Assembly: GCA_963555705.1 (NCBI GenBank)
Contig: OY743177.1
Coordinates: 53,210,596-53,274,595, forward strand
Length of the DNA stretch: 64,000 bases
DNA from: Ligustrum vulgare
Taxonomy: Eukaryota; Streptophyta; Magnoliopsida; Lamiales; Oleaceae
Direction of reading: 5' to 3'
The position numbers and the translations under genes are program-made. This document shows, piece by piece, positions 21,547-33,841 of the stretch (position 1 is its first letter; each line of letters begins with the position of its first letter). The notes below the pieces were generated by a model. The model was not told the origin of the DNA, made no database searches, and was given only the letters and a program-made list of their open reading frames with translations.

Positions 21547-21671
21547 TTTGATTTGGCTTTGTTTAGAAAATTAAAAGGTTTGGTTTGGTTTGAAAAAAAA
21601 TCAACACCGTTTTAAATGGTTTGATTTAAAATATTACTACAAATAGCCCAAATCAAACCGTGTTCACCCCA
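20990..21671. mobile_element. hAT-like MITE nested in a Helitron
   Basis: The left end taggggtgaataaat and the reversed right end tggggtgaacacggtttg are typical TAGGGGTG-class termini. The flanks caataaaa and caacaaag match at six of eight positions. Subterminal ggtttggtttgg words recur on both sides. A run of about forty A lies at 21508-21544. It is non-coding. Confidence 0.65.
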
Positions 21672-22987
21672 CAACAAAGTGAAAACTTCGGATTACGACA
21701 TATTTTATAACGCTTATCCACTATCTCCTCGCACCAAAAATTTGTCTTGAAAAATAAACACTTAAAAGAATCTCCAATGTCCATGCACTATGAACAATTA
21801 AACAATAGAAGAAAACAATTAATAATATAGATTATGCGTATAAAAGATAAGATTTACTATTTTGACCATTGACAATGAAAAATAACACGTATAAAAAATG
21901 AATTCGATAATCATAAAAAAATAAAAAAAAACTAAAATTGTAAGATTGACAAAGATGCATCAAATTCATGGTATTATAGGTTTTTACAATATTTATACAA
22001 CGTAATTGTTTTCTGATGGAAATTATAATATAACATTGATCATCTCAATTTTCAGTTAAGTCAATTGTGAGACAATTTACTTATTGTTGTTGAAATTTAA
22101 AAATCATAAATATTGAATTAAAATATAACAATTAATATCATGTCATAGTTAATTATGTTTTAAAATTTAGATTTAAAAGTTAGGACAAAAATCATTAATA
22201 ACTATATAATTTCAAAGCAATATAAATAAATTTGTTAAACGTTAATGTTAAAAAATATGATGTGAGACTTTCTGGAATAAAAAATTAAATAATAATTAAA
22301 TGTAATTGTAAATAAAATTATTTTGATAAGTAATCTGATATAGAAAAGAAGGTTATTATGTATATTTAACAAAGAACTTAGAAGTATGATTATTTACAAC
22401 AAAATTTAATACAACTTGATTAAATATTCAATATAAATGTAAATGAAAATTAGACATTATATTTGTATGATCGAACGAAATTATTCATCCATAAGATTTA
22501 GACCAATAAAATATCACAATTATTGTAAAAGTTTATTTACGTATTAAATGTAACTTTCTATAAAAATACTAATTAATTTAATAGAACGCAATACAAATGA
22601 ACTCGAATTTTTAGATGTGCTAACTAAAGAAAAAAATAAGATTATTTATAAAAAAAATTATACGATAAGGTTTATTTAGTATTAGATGCATAATACAACT
22701 TCAACATAATTTTGAAAAAATTTTTACATTGAATTTGTATGACTGAATACAAATACTTATTTTTAAGATTCAAAACATTAAAATATCAGAATAATTTTCT
22801 AAAAAGAGAGGTTTAAATACAAATAACCAAATATAAATAAGCAAAAAAAATTCTCCATAAAAATACTTAAGTGGAAGTAACAGTGTGAACACAATAAAAG
22901 CTGATTTTGGAGTGTGAATACAATAAAAACTGAGTTTTCCCGTCAAAACTTAGCTGCTTTTATATATTATATAGATATAGATATAGA

Positions 22988-23802
22988 TTAAAAAAAAAAA
23001 AATTTATAAGTAATTTTTCATAGTATAAGACTTGCTTGGGTATTAAAAAAAAAAAAACATTTAAAAATATTCAGTTTTTGCAAGTTAATTAACATCGAAA
23101 ATTACAAACACTTACAAAACATGAATTGAAGTTATTAGAATTAGAATTAAAAAAATTTGTTTTGTTTAAATTTATTTGATATTTGAATAAATTTGCAAAA
23201 TCAAACATCCAATTTTTTAAACTTTTGATGGTCCATTTAAACTCTGTATAGTTTATTTCAATTGAAAATGTAATATTTGTTACGAAATACATTTAGTAAA
23301 CACACTAAAAAAATATTTAAAAAATCAGTTTTTGCAAGATTAATTAACATTGAAATTTACTAAGAATTTTAATTGTATTATAATAAATGAAAAACGTCTT
23401 TTAATTTTTATTTTTTCATAATACAAAAAGTGATTTGAAGTTATTAGAATTAGAATTAAAAATATTTTTTGTTAGTAATTTTTCATAGTATAAATAATCG
23501 AAGTATAATTTTTTATTTATAAAAATAAACTTAGGTTGAAGATTCCGATAAAAAAAAAATTATTCGGATAAAAAAAAAAAACAACTTAGGTTGAAATCAA
23601 TAAGTATAATAATTAACAGTTGTAGTGTACACCAAGAATTGAGTCTCACATAGAATTGCATTCGTTGTTATCTAGGAATTGCATTCATTGTTATTTATTA
23701 TTACTAAATATATATAGTTTTAGTGTAGGCACAATTAAATATGGGTTTAGGCGGGAAAATATAAATTGGGATCCACACAAGCTCAACAAGTTTAATATAT
23801 AA
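22988..23802. other. AT-rich spacer with a local tandem duplication
   Basis: No gene is seen. The phrase tcagtttttgcaagttaattaacat at 23071 recurs at 23319, and gaagttattagaattagaattaaaaa recurs at 23129 and 23437, indicating a duplicated unit of roughly 250-300 bp. Confidence 0.55.
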
Positions 23803-25654
23803 CTAGTTGTCTACCCGTGCGATGCACGGAATATATAATTTTTAAATCATAATTTTGAAAATATCTTGATTCAATCACATCAAATAAAAAACATAATTTT
23901 AATAAAACATCAATAAAAAAATGTTATTCAATTTGAAACTTTAAAGAAGACAAAAATTATCAAAATAAAAAATGATAAATGTACACTAAGTATAACGCGT
24001 AACTCAAAATTTCACACTCATTTAAATTTTTTTATATAATTTTTTTTTGATTACGTTTTTCTCTAAAATTTGCTCACCTCATCACATATTTTCCTTTTAA
24101 TATATTATAATTTTTTATTAACTATATTTTTTAATATGTTGCTTACATATTTTTTATTTGAAATCCAATATATTAATTAATATATTTTATTTTTCCTTGT
24201 ATTTTAAGCATGCCAATTTTTGTCAAAATGGTGAAATGATAAAACCTCGATTTGGTAATAATGTTTAATTTATAAACTTGTTTATTTATGATTTTGAAGT
24301 AAAAAGTAGTGGCTGAAAATTGGATAGTGAAAATACGTGTGGTTAAAAGGTTGATAGAAAATAATTAATTATTTTTGTAACATACGTATTGAAGAACCTA
24401 CTCATTTATTGACATATTAGGAAGTAAAATTTCAATAATTCTATTTATTTATTTTCAAAATATATTAATTCAATTTTTTTCATTTCTAACTTAACAAATT
24501 TATAAAGCATATATTTATTTATTTTAAAATATATTAATCCAAATTTTTCATTTTCAATGTAACACATTTACATAGATATGATATGACATTTATTTATATT
24601 CAAATATATTAATCCAATTTTTTCATTTCCTATATAACACATGTTATTGAATTTGAAACTTTAAAAAAAAAAAAATCTAATCAAAATAAAAAATTATGCA
24701 TGTACACTCACTATAGCACGTCACTCAAAGTTTGACATGTAATTAAATTTTTTATATAAAGTTTCTTTTGACTTTTATTTACGTTTTTCTTTAAAAATTT
24801 ACCCGTCTTATCACCTATTTTTCTTTTAATATGTTAATTTTTAATTAACTTTATTTTTAATATGGTGCTTACATATTTTTTATTCGAAATCCAATATATT
24901 AATTAATATATTTTATTTTTCTTTATTTTTTAAATATATCAATTTTTGTCAAAATGATGAAATGATTAAATTTTCTACCAATTTATCATTGTTGGTAAAA
25001 AGTTGATAGCAAATAATTAATTATTTTTATAATATACTTATTGAAGAACCTACTCATTTATTGACATATTATGAAGTAAAATTTAAATGATTTTATATAA
25101 TGATTTTCAAAATATATTAATTCAAAATTTTTATTTCTAACTTAACAAATTTATATAGCATGTATTTATTTATTTATTTTCAAATATATTAATCCAAAAT
25201 TTTGATTTTCAATGTAACACATTTACATAGATATGACATTTATTTATATTCAAATATATTAATACAATTTTTCTCATTTTCTACGTAACACATTTACATA
25301 GATATCACATTTATTTATCTCCAAATATATTAATCCAATTTTTCCATTTCCTACATAACACATTTACATAGATATCACATTATTTATGTTCAAATATATT
25401 AATCTAATTTTTTTTTTTACTTTCAATGTAACACACTTATACATAGTACATTTATTACAACTCTTACTAAATATGTAATAAATAATAATAATAATAATAA
25501 TTTTTCTTACAAAAATCTTTATCTTTTATTTATTTATTTATTTATTTTTTATATATAAAAGTAGAAGTGAGGAGAGATAGTCATTAAATACAATTTTCCC
25601 TCCAAAATGACTCTCTCTCCTCATTTCTACTTTTATATATATAAAGATAATAGA
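23803..25654 (-). mobile_element. Non-autonomous Helitron built of tandem repeats
   Basis: On the minus strand it begins tctattatctttatatatat then aaaagtagaaatgagg (25654 downward). It ends with hairpin ccgtgcatcgcacggg, tagacaactag (23803), with A/T flanks. Internally the block at 23928-24480 is repeated at 24645-25095. A 70-75-bp unit around acacatttacatagatatgacatttatttat is iterated through 24470-24630 and 25085-25440. The 5' terminus is present twice in inverted orientation (25549-25580 and 25604-25640). No coding sequence is present. Confidence 0.8.
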
Positions 25655-25919
25655 TTTGTTTTCGTTCTTCACTTCTCAATTAGACTTAAGTTGAAGGGCA
25701 CATTTCTAGCAGAATTCTCACGGACTGAAGGTTCATTCTGTTAGAGTGAGCCAATCGCCAATTAATCTTATCAACATTTATTTGGTTCACGTCCTCCGTT
25801 CATCTAATCGAAATAAAATGGGTTAAGTAAACAAATACAAAAACTTTAAGGGGCATATTTTTAATATCAGGCGTTTTAAAAGATATTTTAAGAATTTAAA
25901 ACATATTATCAAAATCGAG

Positions 25920-26455
25920 TAATCAGATAATGAAATTCATATTGATAGTTGTAATTAATTACAATTGTAACTTAATTTCAATTTTGTAATCAATTACAAA
26001 TATAACTAACTAATTAATTATAATTAAATTGTAATTGTAATTGTAATCAATTACGAAGTATAATTAACTACAACCGCGACTTGATACAATTACAACTTAA
26101 TTACATTAAATCGTAATGAATTATAGTTTGTAATTAATTACAAGTTTACAATTAATTACAATTGTAATTAAGTAATTAATATTATAACTTAATTGTATAG
26201 TACAAGTTACTCAAAAATTCATTCTTCTTTTAAAATTAATTGATTAGTTACAAATTATAATAAATTACAATTTGTAAAACGTGACAGATTTTTTTACTAA
26301 AATTAGTTGAATTGTTACAATTGTAACTTTATTCCAGACTTTACATTTAATTACAATTGTAATTTAATTTTAATTTTATAATTAACTACAATTGTAACAT
26401 TATTTTAATTTTACAATTGTAATTAATGAATTTGTAATCAAGTACAAATTGCATA
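25920..26455. repeat. Degenerate array of taattacaattgtaa words
   Basis: More than twenty imperfect copies of the self-complementary words aattgtaatt, caattacaat and taattacaa follow each other, in places perfectly palindromic. There is no gene. Such sequence can extrude cruciforms. The origin is unclear. Confidence 0.7.
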
Positions 26456-28022
26456 TTCATGGTGCCCCCATTTGCTTCAAGTTGAAGTCTCATCAAGTCT
26501 AACAATTATCTTGGGTTGCCAACACGAGCCCGATAATTTTTAATTTTTAATTTTTTTTTTAACTAATCATACATTTACTTGAGATTCATCAATTTTCACA
26601 CTTTTAATTTGTATGCTCAAAATTCCTCCAAAATTATCATTAACAAATTGGCTTGAAATCTAAAATTTCACATTGAGTGGGTGGTTCAAGAATATGCATT
26701 TTATTTTATAATTTAAAAATAATTCTCTCCGTCGGCTCTCATTCACTTCCTTTACTCATCCCAGCTCCGTCCACAGAAGCAGAAATGTCTATGTCTATTT
26801 CAATCTCCATTCCCAGATATACCTTTTTGTCATTTCCCTATTTTCTCATCTTTTCTTCTTACAGTTACCACCTTCCCATTTTTGTCTGTTAATGTCGATT
26901 TGTTAAACTTGTACCCCGATCTTGGACTTCAAGAATCTATTGACAACCACAGTCGTCGCTGTCGAACTGTCCCAACTCACATCTATCATGCTCCTGGCGG
27001 TGCCCAAACGTTCTTACATAGTTCCACCCCCGATCTCACTGAGGCGCACCACCCTTCTATTGGAAAAAATCGATTTTTTCACTCCAAATCAACCAAATGC
27101 AGCGAAAATAAAAACAGAAAATAATTGAACAAAAGAGAAAATAAAGAATTTAACGTGAAAAAATAAATTACTCGTTACAATATTTTTCTCACCCTCACAA
27201 TTTCTCCTAACACAAAAAAAGAACAACAAATGCATTTTCTTCATTTTTCACTCTTTTCTCTCACACACACAAACCCAACCACTCCTTTTTTTTCTTTTGG
27301 TTATCGGTCACGGTCACAATAAGTCCAATTACAATTAGGTAAGTTTTTGGCATGATTTTTATTATATATACACAATAGTATTTTATTCACTTTCCAATTG
27401 GTATTATACATACAAAGAAAATTATCCTAATTTAATTTGACCACTTTTTCTTTTCTTGTCAAATAAGAATTCTTTATTCCATAATTTTTGTCAATCCCAA
27501 CACCATCTAGTAACATTGCAAACGTAATTCGATATCGTGTCCTCCTTGAGTACCTGTCTTTGACAGGCCTGTGGTGCATACTGACAACCGGGAAGCTCGT
27601 CACCATCCTGTTTCAAACCATCGGCTTGTCGCGTCTAATTTTGTAGTCAATATCACGTTCAACCCTTGTTCAAACGCGGTCACTATCTATTCCCTTACAT
27701 CTAATGCTACAGTCCTAGGAAGTATTTTAGCTTTTCACTTTCTGTCCTTGGAGATTTGGGAAGAAAGAGATGGGGTTGATGTTTTGGTTTTATGATTTTT
27801 AACGGTACCTAATTTTTTATTTCAATAATTATTTTTTAAACAGGTGGTTTTAAAACTTTTAAATAGAAAATGATGAAAGGGTTTAATTTGCCCAAATAAA
27901 ATAGAATTGCAAATTATTTTAGAAAGCTATACACCTCATTTATTCATTCTAAATTGGGAAAAATACATAAATCAAGTCTTTGTAAATTCATAATTCATAA
28001 TTACAATATAATTTTCTTTTCT
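26456..28022. other. Gene-like but unassigned spacer
   Basis: A CT-rich stretch at 26720-26880 with an ATG at 26785 (MSMSISISIPRYTFLSF and on to a stop at 26890) resembles a leader with a short start, and 27530-27795 is GC-richer with open frames on both strands. None of the translations shows a domain I recognise, and no set of exons can be joined in frame. I treat it as a possible eroded gene fragment, without a function. Confidence 0.3.
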
Positions 28023-28087
28023 TCAATAATCAGGTACTAATTACATATTTTACACACACACACACATGTAATTAGTACTTGATTATT
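28023..28087. repeat. Inverted repeat around an (AC)n run
   Basis: tcaataatcaggtactaatt to acat on the left is mirrored by atgtaattagtacttgattattga on the right, around tttt(ac)n. The arms pair over about 23 bp with one or two mismatches. Confidence 0.8.
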
Positions 28088-28094
28088 GAACATG

Positions 28095-28270
28095 TAACTT
28101 CAGAAAAGGAACATGTGACCAGAAGAAGTGAAAATTTGACTAGGGGAATTGAATGTGTGTGACCTAGAGAATTGAATGTGTATTGAACATGTGACCTGAA
28201 GAATTGAATATGTGACTAGGAGAATTGAAGGTGTGTGACTTGAAAATGAACGTGTGTGACCTGAACGTGT
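28095..28270. repeat. Minisatellite of gtgtgacctgaagaattgaat-like units
   Basis: Units of about 25-30 bp containing gtgtgacct(a/g)a and agaattgaa(t/g) repeat six or seven times with variation. Confidence 0.7.
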
Positions 28271-28600
28271 CACATTTATCAAAAACACAAAACCCCATCT
28301 CCCAGCCACCATTGCGACATCCCTAAAGATCCCCTTCATTTCCCTGACTCTGCTACATAAAACCCCACACCACCTCCACCTCCACCTCCACATTCAAATA
28401 CCAAAATTTCATCAACCACACCACTGCAGTATCCCTGAAATACCGCCACCACCTTCACACCCTCGGACTCTGCAGCCCCCACCAGAAGAAAACACCATAC
28501 CATCTCCGAAATCAAATGTCAAAATTAATCAACAAACACGTTTTTCAGATTAATTACTCAACACCATGAAAACGGAAATTCTCACCAGCAAAATCCACAT

Positions 28601-28891
28601 CAGGGCCGGCCCTGGAGTGCAAAAAAATTTGGGGCCCTTTATGCAAAATTTTAAATGGGATCTTGAACAAAAAAAATTTATTAAATAAAATCGTTTAAAT
28701 AATGACGTAAACCATCAAGATATGGAATTAAATTTACTCTTCTAGTATTTTTGGATAAATTAGGCATTTTTATTAAAAACTTTGAGCTATCTATTAGATT
28801 AAACTGCTAGACCTTGTATACTTTTGGGGGCCTTCACACCTTGGAGGCCCTATGTGGTTGCATTGACTGCATAGGGCCAAGGCCGACCCTG
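28601..28891. mobile_element. hAT-like MITE, 291 bp, CAGGGCCGGCCCTG end
   Basis: It starts cagggccggccctgg and ends aaggccgaccctg. The flanks atccacat and atccatat form an 8-bp duplication with one mismatch. It matches the inverted element at 11455-11777. It is non-coding. Confidence 0.8.
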
Positions 28892-29463
28892 ATCCATATC
28901 ACATGAAGGCAGCGACACCGCTGCTAGAAAAACACACCAGCTTCGATGTGATGAGCGACAATAGCGCACAAAGTGGTTCATTGCTTCTAACAATAGGGGC
29001 GATGTGCACCGCTAGGTCGTAGGTTGAGGTGTTGGGAGAGTTGTTGTCGACGGGGCTCGAGATTGTGTTGTCGGTTCAAATGGGAGAGTTGAATGGAGGT
29101 AGGAGTGATGGGAGTTAGGTTTGTGGGGGGTGGAGTTTGGGTAAAGCTTGCGTCGACGTTGGCGTCAAAGAGGGTAGGGCTCAGAGTGGACTCTCGAAAA
29201 TGGTGGATATGTTGTAGTCATTGGATTGGAAATGTAGAGAGGTCAATTAGGGTTTAGTTATAGGTATAGAAAATAATTTGAAATAATTTTAATTTATTAA
29301 TTAATTATCATAATCCTAATTATCACCTGAATTTTGAATTTATTTAAGTTTGGTCTTATATTTGAATTGTGATTTTTAAAACTAGGCATCCTTGTCATTT
29401 CCTCTTCTAAATTTTTTACGTAAAAATGAGTTGACACTATTAACAAGCACGAATGTGTATAGG
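28892..29463. other. Second copy of the GC-richer unclassified block
   Basis: The section 28900-29230 is GC-richer, and its end (29325-29370, attttgaatttatttaagtt and following) matches the tail at 11115-11165. Frames are open in places but carry no domain. Together with 28270-28560 it appears to be the partner of 10165-11180, split by the MITE at 28601. Confidence 0.4.
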
Positions 29464-29638
29464 CAAGAGCGGACCCATGTAGGAACTAGTGGGTGTAGTT
29501 GCACCCACTGGCTCCCATTTTCTTTTCTTTTTTTGTTTTTTATGATTTTTTTTTTCGAATTTTCAGCATATTATTGATTGATTCATCCATTTTACAATAT
29601 CTAACACCCATTGGACTAAATTCTTTGGTCCGCCCCTG
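29464..29638. mobile_element. hAT MITE, 175 bp, CAGGGGCGGACC family
   Basis: The left end caagagcggacccatg and reversed right end caggggcggaccaaag are inverted repeats. The flanks tgtatagg (29456-29463) and tgtgtagg (29639-29646) form an 8-bp duplication with one mismatch. It is non-coding. Confidence 0.85.
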
Positions 29639-29689
29639 TGTGTAGGCCAAGGAGTTATCGTACTCTAATCTTGGTTTAAAATCAATTTT

Positions 29690-31020
29690 TTAACTAAGGG
29701 AAGACACATGACTAATGTGTCTAAAAATATACATTTTCAAATTTAAGAAATTTAGAATTATAATAAAAAAATCAGGTCATAATTAATTGTTTATTTAGCT
29801 ATTTTTATCAAATAAATATATCTTATTATTTAAATATGTTAAGGTAACAATAATGTATATTTTATGGTCACAATCACAAAAAAAATTTATAGATTAAAAA
29901 TTATCAAATTAATTTATAATGAATGATTTTTTGTCACAAATTATAAAATTATTTGTTAATAACTTGTTTTTCGGCTAGAAATTGTAAATTCATAGGTCAC
30001 AACGTATATTTCGATCACTATTTATTTAGCTGTCACAAATCACAAATATTATAGGTAGTGGCGGACGCAGATTTTTTGTAGTATTGGGGCACGATTTGTA
30101 TTTTTTGCCGACGACCTGTATGGGGGCTGCCCCCGATTTTTTTTTTTTTTTTTGGAAAAAGATCGAAAAATGAAATTTCTTTATTACAATTGTTCTCTAC
30201 GCATTTTCATACTTTGATAATGTTCCGTAATTACATTATTGTCAATATTAAGTACACATCCTTCTCAATATTTGCTACATCAAATTCAAGAGTATCACTC
30301 ATAACATCTCCAATATTATCCTCGACGTTGAGATATATCTTCAATTTCAACATCAGTTTCTTCACCAAGTTCTTCAACCCTTTCATTTCTAACTTCATTT
30401 TCATTACTTTGCTTATTAGAAGTAAACGTGGATTTATACTTAAAATATTTTTTCAAAATTGGTACAACAAACAAATAAATAATTGTAAACACATATTAGC
30501 CATAAAATCTCAAACAATCCAATATAATTTTAGAGAATCAGGTAATGACTATGTTAAAGAATCAACTTATTTTTTTTTAAAATGTCGAATTTTTACTGGG
30601 GCACGTGCCCCGACGAACCCCCTATGTGGGTCCACCCCTGATTATAGGTCAAGACTTATTTCTCAATCACAAATCATAAAATTTTATAATTAATGACTTC
30701 TTTCTTGATCACAAATTATGAAAATAAAATGTCACAACTTAATTTTTCATTACAAAGTACAAATGTTTTAAGTTATAACTTATTTATCAGTACAAATAAC
30801 ACATTTTATATGTTACATCTTATTTATCGATCATATATCTTGAATTTATAGGACACAATTTATTTTTTGTCAAAACTCACAAATTTTATATATCTTGACT
30901 TATTTAGGAGCTACAAGTTTTAAGTTAATTATTCACAACTTAAAAAAAATGTGAGTCACCATTACAAATTTAATCGTAATCTAAAATTTTTTTGATAAAA
31001 AAATTACAAATTTACGTATC
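29690..31020. repeat. Degenerate minisatellite, about 50-bp unit, split by a hAT element
   Basis: Units resembling ggtcacaacttatttttcgatcacaaatcacaaattttata repeat many times at 29830-30055 and 30641-31020. The phase is continuous across the hAT element at 30056-30640, showing that the array existed first. No coding sequence is present. Confidence 0.7.
30056..30640 (-). mobile_element. hAT element with TTF/ZMYM-type transposase remnant, copy 1
   Basis: The ends are tagtggcggacgca and reversed caggggtggaccca. The flanks are attatagg at 30048-30055 and 30641-30648, identical. On the minus strand near 30290-30450 the reading STFTSNKQSNENEV and then RVEELGEETDVEIEDISQRR matches the disordered N-terminus of the TTF zinc-finger hAT transposases found with CAGGGGCGG ends. 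A stop and frameshift follow, and the zinc finger and catalytic domains are gone. The 167-codon open frame on the plus strand (30190-30693) is antisense to this remnant and is not a gene. Confidence 0.85.
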
Positions 31021-31065
31021 ATAATCAATCTTATTCCCACCTCACCCCAAGCCCACCCATCTCAC

Positions 31066-31660
31066 CAGTGGCGGACGCAAACTTTTCGTCTTACTGGGGC
31101 ACGATTTGTATGTTTGCCGACGGTTTGTACGGGGACAGCACCTCCGAAAATTTTTTTTTAGGAAGAAAACCGAAAATGAAAAAGTAATTGAAATTTTATT
31201 ACAATTGTTCTCTACGCGTTTTCATAATTTGATAACATTCCATAATTACATTATTGTCAATATTAAGTACACACAATTATCAATATTTGCTATATCAAAT
31301 TCAAGAGTGTCACTCCTAACATCCCAACATTATCCCCGACGTTGAGACATATCTTCAATTTCAATATCAGTTTCTTCACCAAGTTCCTCAACCCTTTCAT
31401 TCTAACTTCATTTTTATTACTTTGCTTATCAGAAGAAAACATGGAATTACACTTAAAATATTTTTTTCAAATCTGATACAAACAAATAAATAAATAATTG
31501 TAAACACATATTAGCCCTTAAATCTCAAATATTTCAATATAATTTTAGGGAATCAGGTAATAAATATGTTCAAGAATCAACTGATTTTTTTTTATTAAAA
31601 AAAAAAAAAATAATTATTGGGGCACGTGCCCCGACGGGCCCCTAGCTGGGTCCGCCCCTG
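31066..31660 (-). mobile_element. hAT element of the same family, copy 2
   Basis: The ends are cagtggcggacgca and reversed caggggcggacccagc. The target duplication catctcac is at 31058-31065 and 31661-31668, identical. Internally it aligns along its length with the element at 30056-30640, including the degraded transposase N-terminus on the minus strand and the gggcacgtgccccgacg stretch before the right end. The two copies are separate insertions 425 bp apart. Confidence 0.9.
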
Positions 31661-31668
31661 CATCTCAC

Positions 31669-31958
31669 CCAACTTCACCTCACATCACATCACCTCTCCC
31701 ACCACCATAATCACCTCTCCTCCAACTGCTGTCAAACCCCACTTTCCACGAACCTCTCTTTACGTGTGTGGAGTGTGGACTGATCACAGAGAGGGGACAT
31801 GACGTACCAACCCTTCCTCTTGCATGTAAGTAGCTAGTTGGCTTCCAGGCTCCAGCATTTAGACATTACCTTCCACAAGTGGAGGGAAAAATGAGTTTTC
31901 TTCTTATTTTTTGTTTAATCAACAAAATTAACAAATATCATACCTATGAGACAACTTA
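31669..31958. other. Spacer, no gene seen
   Basis: A C-rich stretch (31670-31760, repeated cacctc words) followed by unremarkable sequence. The open frames are short and featureless. Confidence 0.6.
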
Positions 31959-33019
31959 ACCCCTATTTGATACCAAAAAATTCAGAAAATCTACAAATCA
32001 AAGATTTCATCAACTTTGATCAAAATCTAATTTTAATTTTCAACAAATTGGGGCTAAAATTTCTATGAATACGCCTACTAAAAATGGTTTAAATTTAGGA
32101 GGTTAAATCGTGCTATTTCAGGAAATTTGCATCCTCATTCCTTGATTTACATACAAACGAACCTGAAAATGTCATTTTTCCTATAAATTCACTTAAAATT
32201 TTGAGAAAAAATAACAAAAAAAACAAAAAATCGCGTAGATAATATTTATTATTCTTTAAATAATAAATCATATTTTCATATATATTATATATTATTATTA
32301 ACTATTTAATTAATTAAAACCTCCGTTCAAAGGCTTTGTTTTTAATTATAAACAAAAATATTGTTGTTTTAGAATAAAATACGTGGCTGAAAAATGATTT
32401 CAAAAAATGTTTATTGTTAAAATATGAGTAAGAAATGTGTTGTCTGTAAATAAATTTAGAGACAAAGTTATCGAATAGATGCTAATATTTTTAATCGTTC
32501 TTAATTTTAATAATTGTATAAAGATTATATAGTGTAAGGTTTTCTATATGATTTCTTGATCTCTCACGTTGTCAGATTGTTATATTATGATAATTGAAAT
32601 TTTTTCATAATTATTATTTTAACTTCTTGATTTTTTAAATAAAAGTATAATTGTATTGATTAAATATTTATAAATATTTGCTTGGTTGAGAATAGACACA
32701 TCTATAATTTTGATAATTTTTTTCAATGAAAGTTGAAAAAAAAAATATTAATGTAAATGCAGAAAGCATTAAAATTTGCATTTTTAACGAAGTCAAAAAT
32801 CTCATAAAAATTATTTACTGTCCAAATAAGTTTTTAACAATTTAGATTAGTTATATTTCTCATATTTGATAACTCTTAAACTTTTGATTAAAATCCAACT
32901 CAAAGTCAACAATTAATTTTAACCACACATTCGTATGGCATACAACTTTCAGTCACACATTCCATCAACTTTTATTAAAATATACTAAAAAAACTGATTT
33001 TATTTCCTATCAAATAGGG
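31959..33019. mobile_element. PIF/Harbinger-like non-autonomous element
   Basis: acccctatttgata on the left and the reversed right end ccctatttgata are inverted repeats. TTA flanks both sides (31956-31958, 33020-33022). The 1.06-kb interior is AT-rich and has no open frame with a recognisable domain. Confidence 0.55.
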
Positions 33020-33297
33020 TTATTGTTTTTTAAATTCTAATAATTGATTTGATAGAATATTATTATTTATGCATTTTTTATTTGTTTTGATTGTGTAAGT
33101 AATAACATTTTATGAATACTTATTGAAATAGATATTTCAGAAAACAACTTTCAAACATCTCACTAGGTAAATACTAGTTGTTAGTAAGAGCATATAGTTA
33201 ATAGAATTTGTTTCTTGAGGAGCAACGTTTTGATAATATACTCGTGATTCTTCATAAGCGACGAGACAATAATGTTCAGGAGTAAACAAAATACTAG

Positions 33298-33301
<4 letters not shown>

Positions 33302-33385
<84 letters not shown>
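33302..33385. repeat. (CA)n(TA)n microsatellite
   Basis: About fourteen ca units pass directly into about twenty-seven ta units. Confidence 0.95.
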
Positions 33386-33387
<2 letters not shown>

Positions 33388-33413
33388 TTCTTCAAAAACA
33401 ATAATACTGATAC

Positions 33414-33841
33414 CAGGGGCGGATCTAACTATGGCCCGTACTGGGCTGTAGTTCGGTCCTTTTTTTTTTTTTAAGAATGTGTTTTTAGGCTTAGAATGTA
33501 AATGTGTTTTGTGAAAAATGATATTAATATTATGTAAATGTGTTTTTAGGATTAGAATGTGTTTTTAGGCTTAAAATGTAATTAACTTTGTTTGAAGATT
33601 CAAGTGTAATAGTGATTCAAGTTATATTTTGATTATATATATTGGATTTTTGATGTATTATTATTTATGATTTTCCTTATATTAGATTTTGTACTCAATA
33701 TTCTTGATTTCAATCCTCTTAGTCAAAAAAAAAATTCGGGGGCTCCGCCCCCGAACCCCCGGGAGGGGGGCCTCCCCCCTCCACCCCCCACAACTTTTAG
33801 AGTCCAGCTCGGTACAACATAGAATCCTGGATCCGCCACTG
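33414..33841. mobile_element. hAT MITE, 428 bp, perfect 8-bp target duplication
   Basis: The left end caggggcggatcta and reversed right end cagtggcggatccagg are inverted repeats. actgatac flanks both sides (33406-33413, 33842-33849). The interior has short tandem gtgtttttaggcttagaatgt units and, at 33737-33790, a very GC-rich self-complementary stretch (gggggctccgcccccg). It is non-coding and belongs to the same family as 29464, 30056 and 31066. Confidence 0.9.

Larger units (their letters stand above)
19697..22987 (-). mobile_element. Helitron, 3.3 kb, with Rep/helicase relics
   Basis: On the minus strand the 5' end is tctatatctatatctatata followed by atataaaagcagc (22987 downward). The 3' end is a hairpin, cccgtgcatcgcacggg, then tgattcactag (19697). 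The flanks are A and T with no duplication. Minus-strand relics of both ends of the Helitron protein lie between 19860 and 20950. The 5' third (21680-22980) is AT-rich with no gene. A hAT-like MITE is nested at 20990-21671. Confidence 0.85.

Noticed and set aside
27571..27795. 74-codon frame in GC-richer spacer
   Set aside because: No domain, no splice-consistent partner, and the opposite strand is equally open.
30190..30693. 167-codon plus-strand open frame
   Set aside because: It lies antisense to the transposase remnant of the hAT element at 30056-30640 and runs across the element boundary. The translation has no domain.
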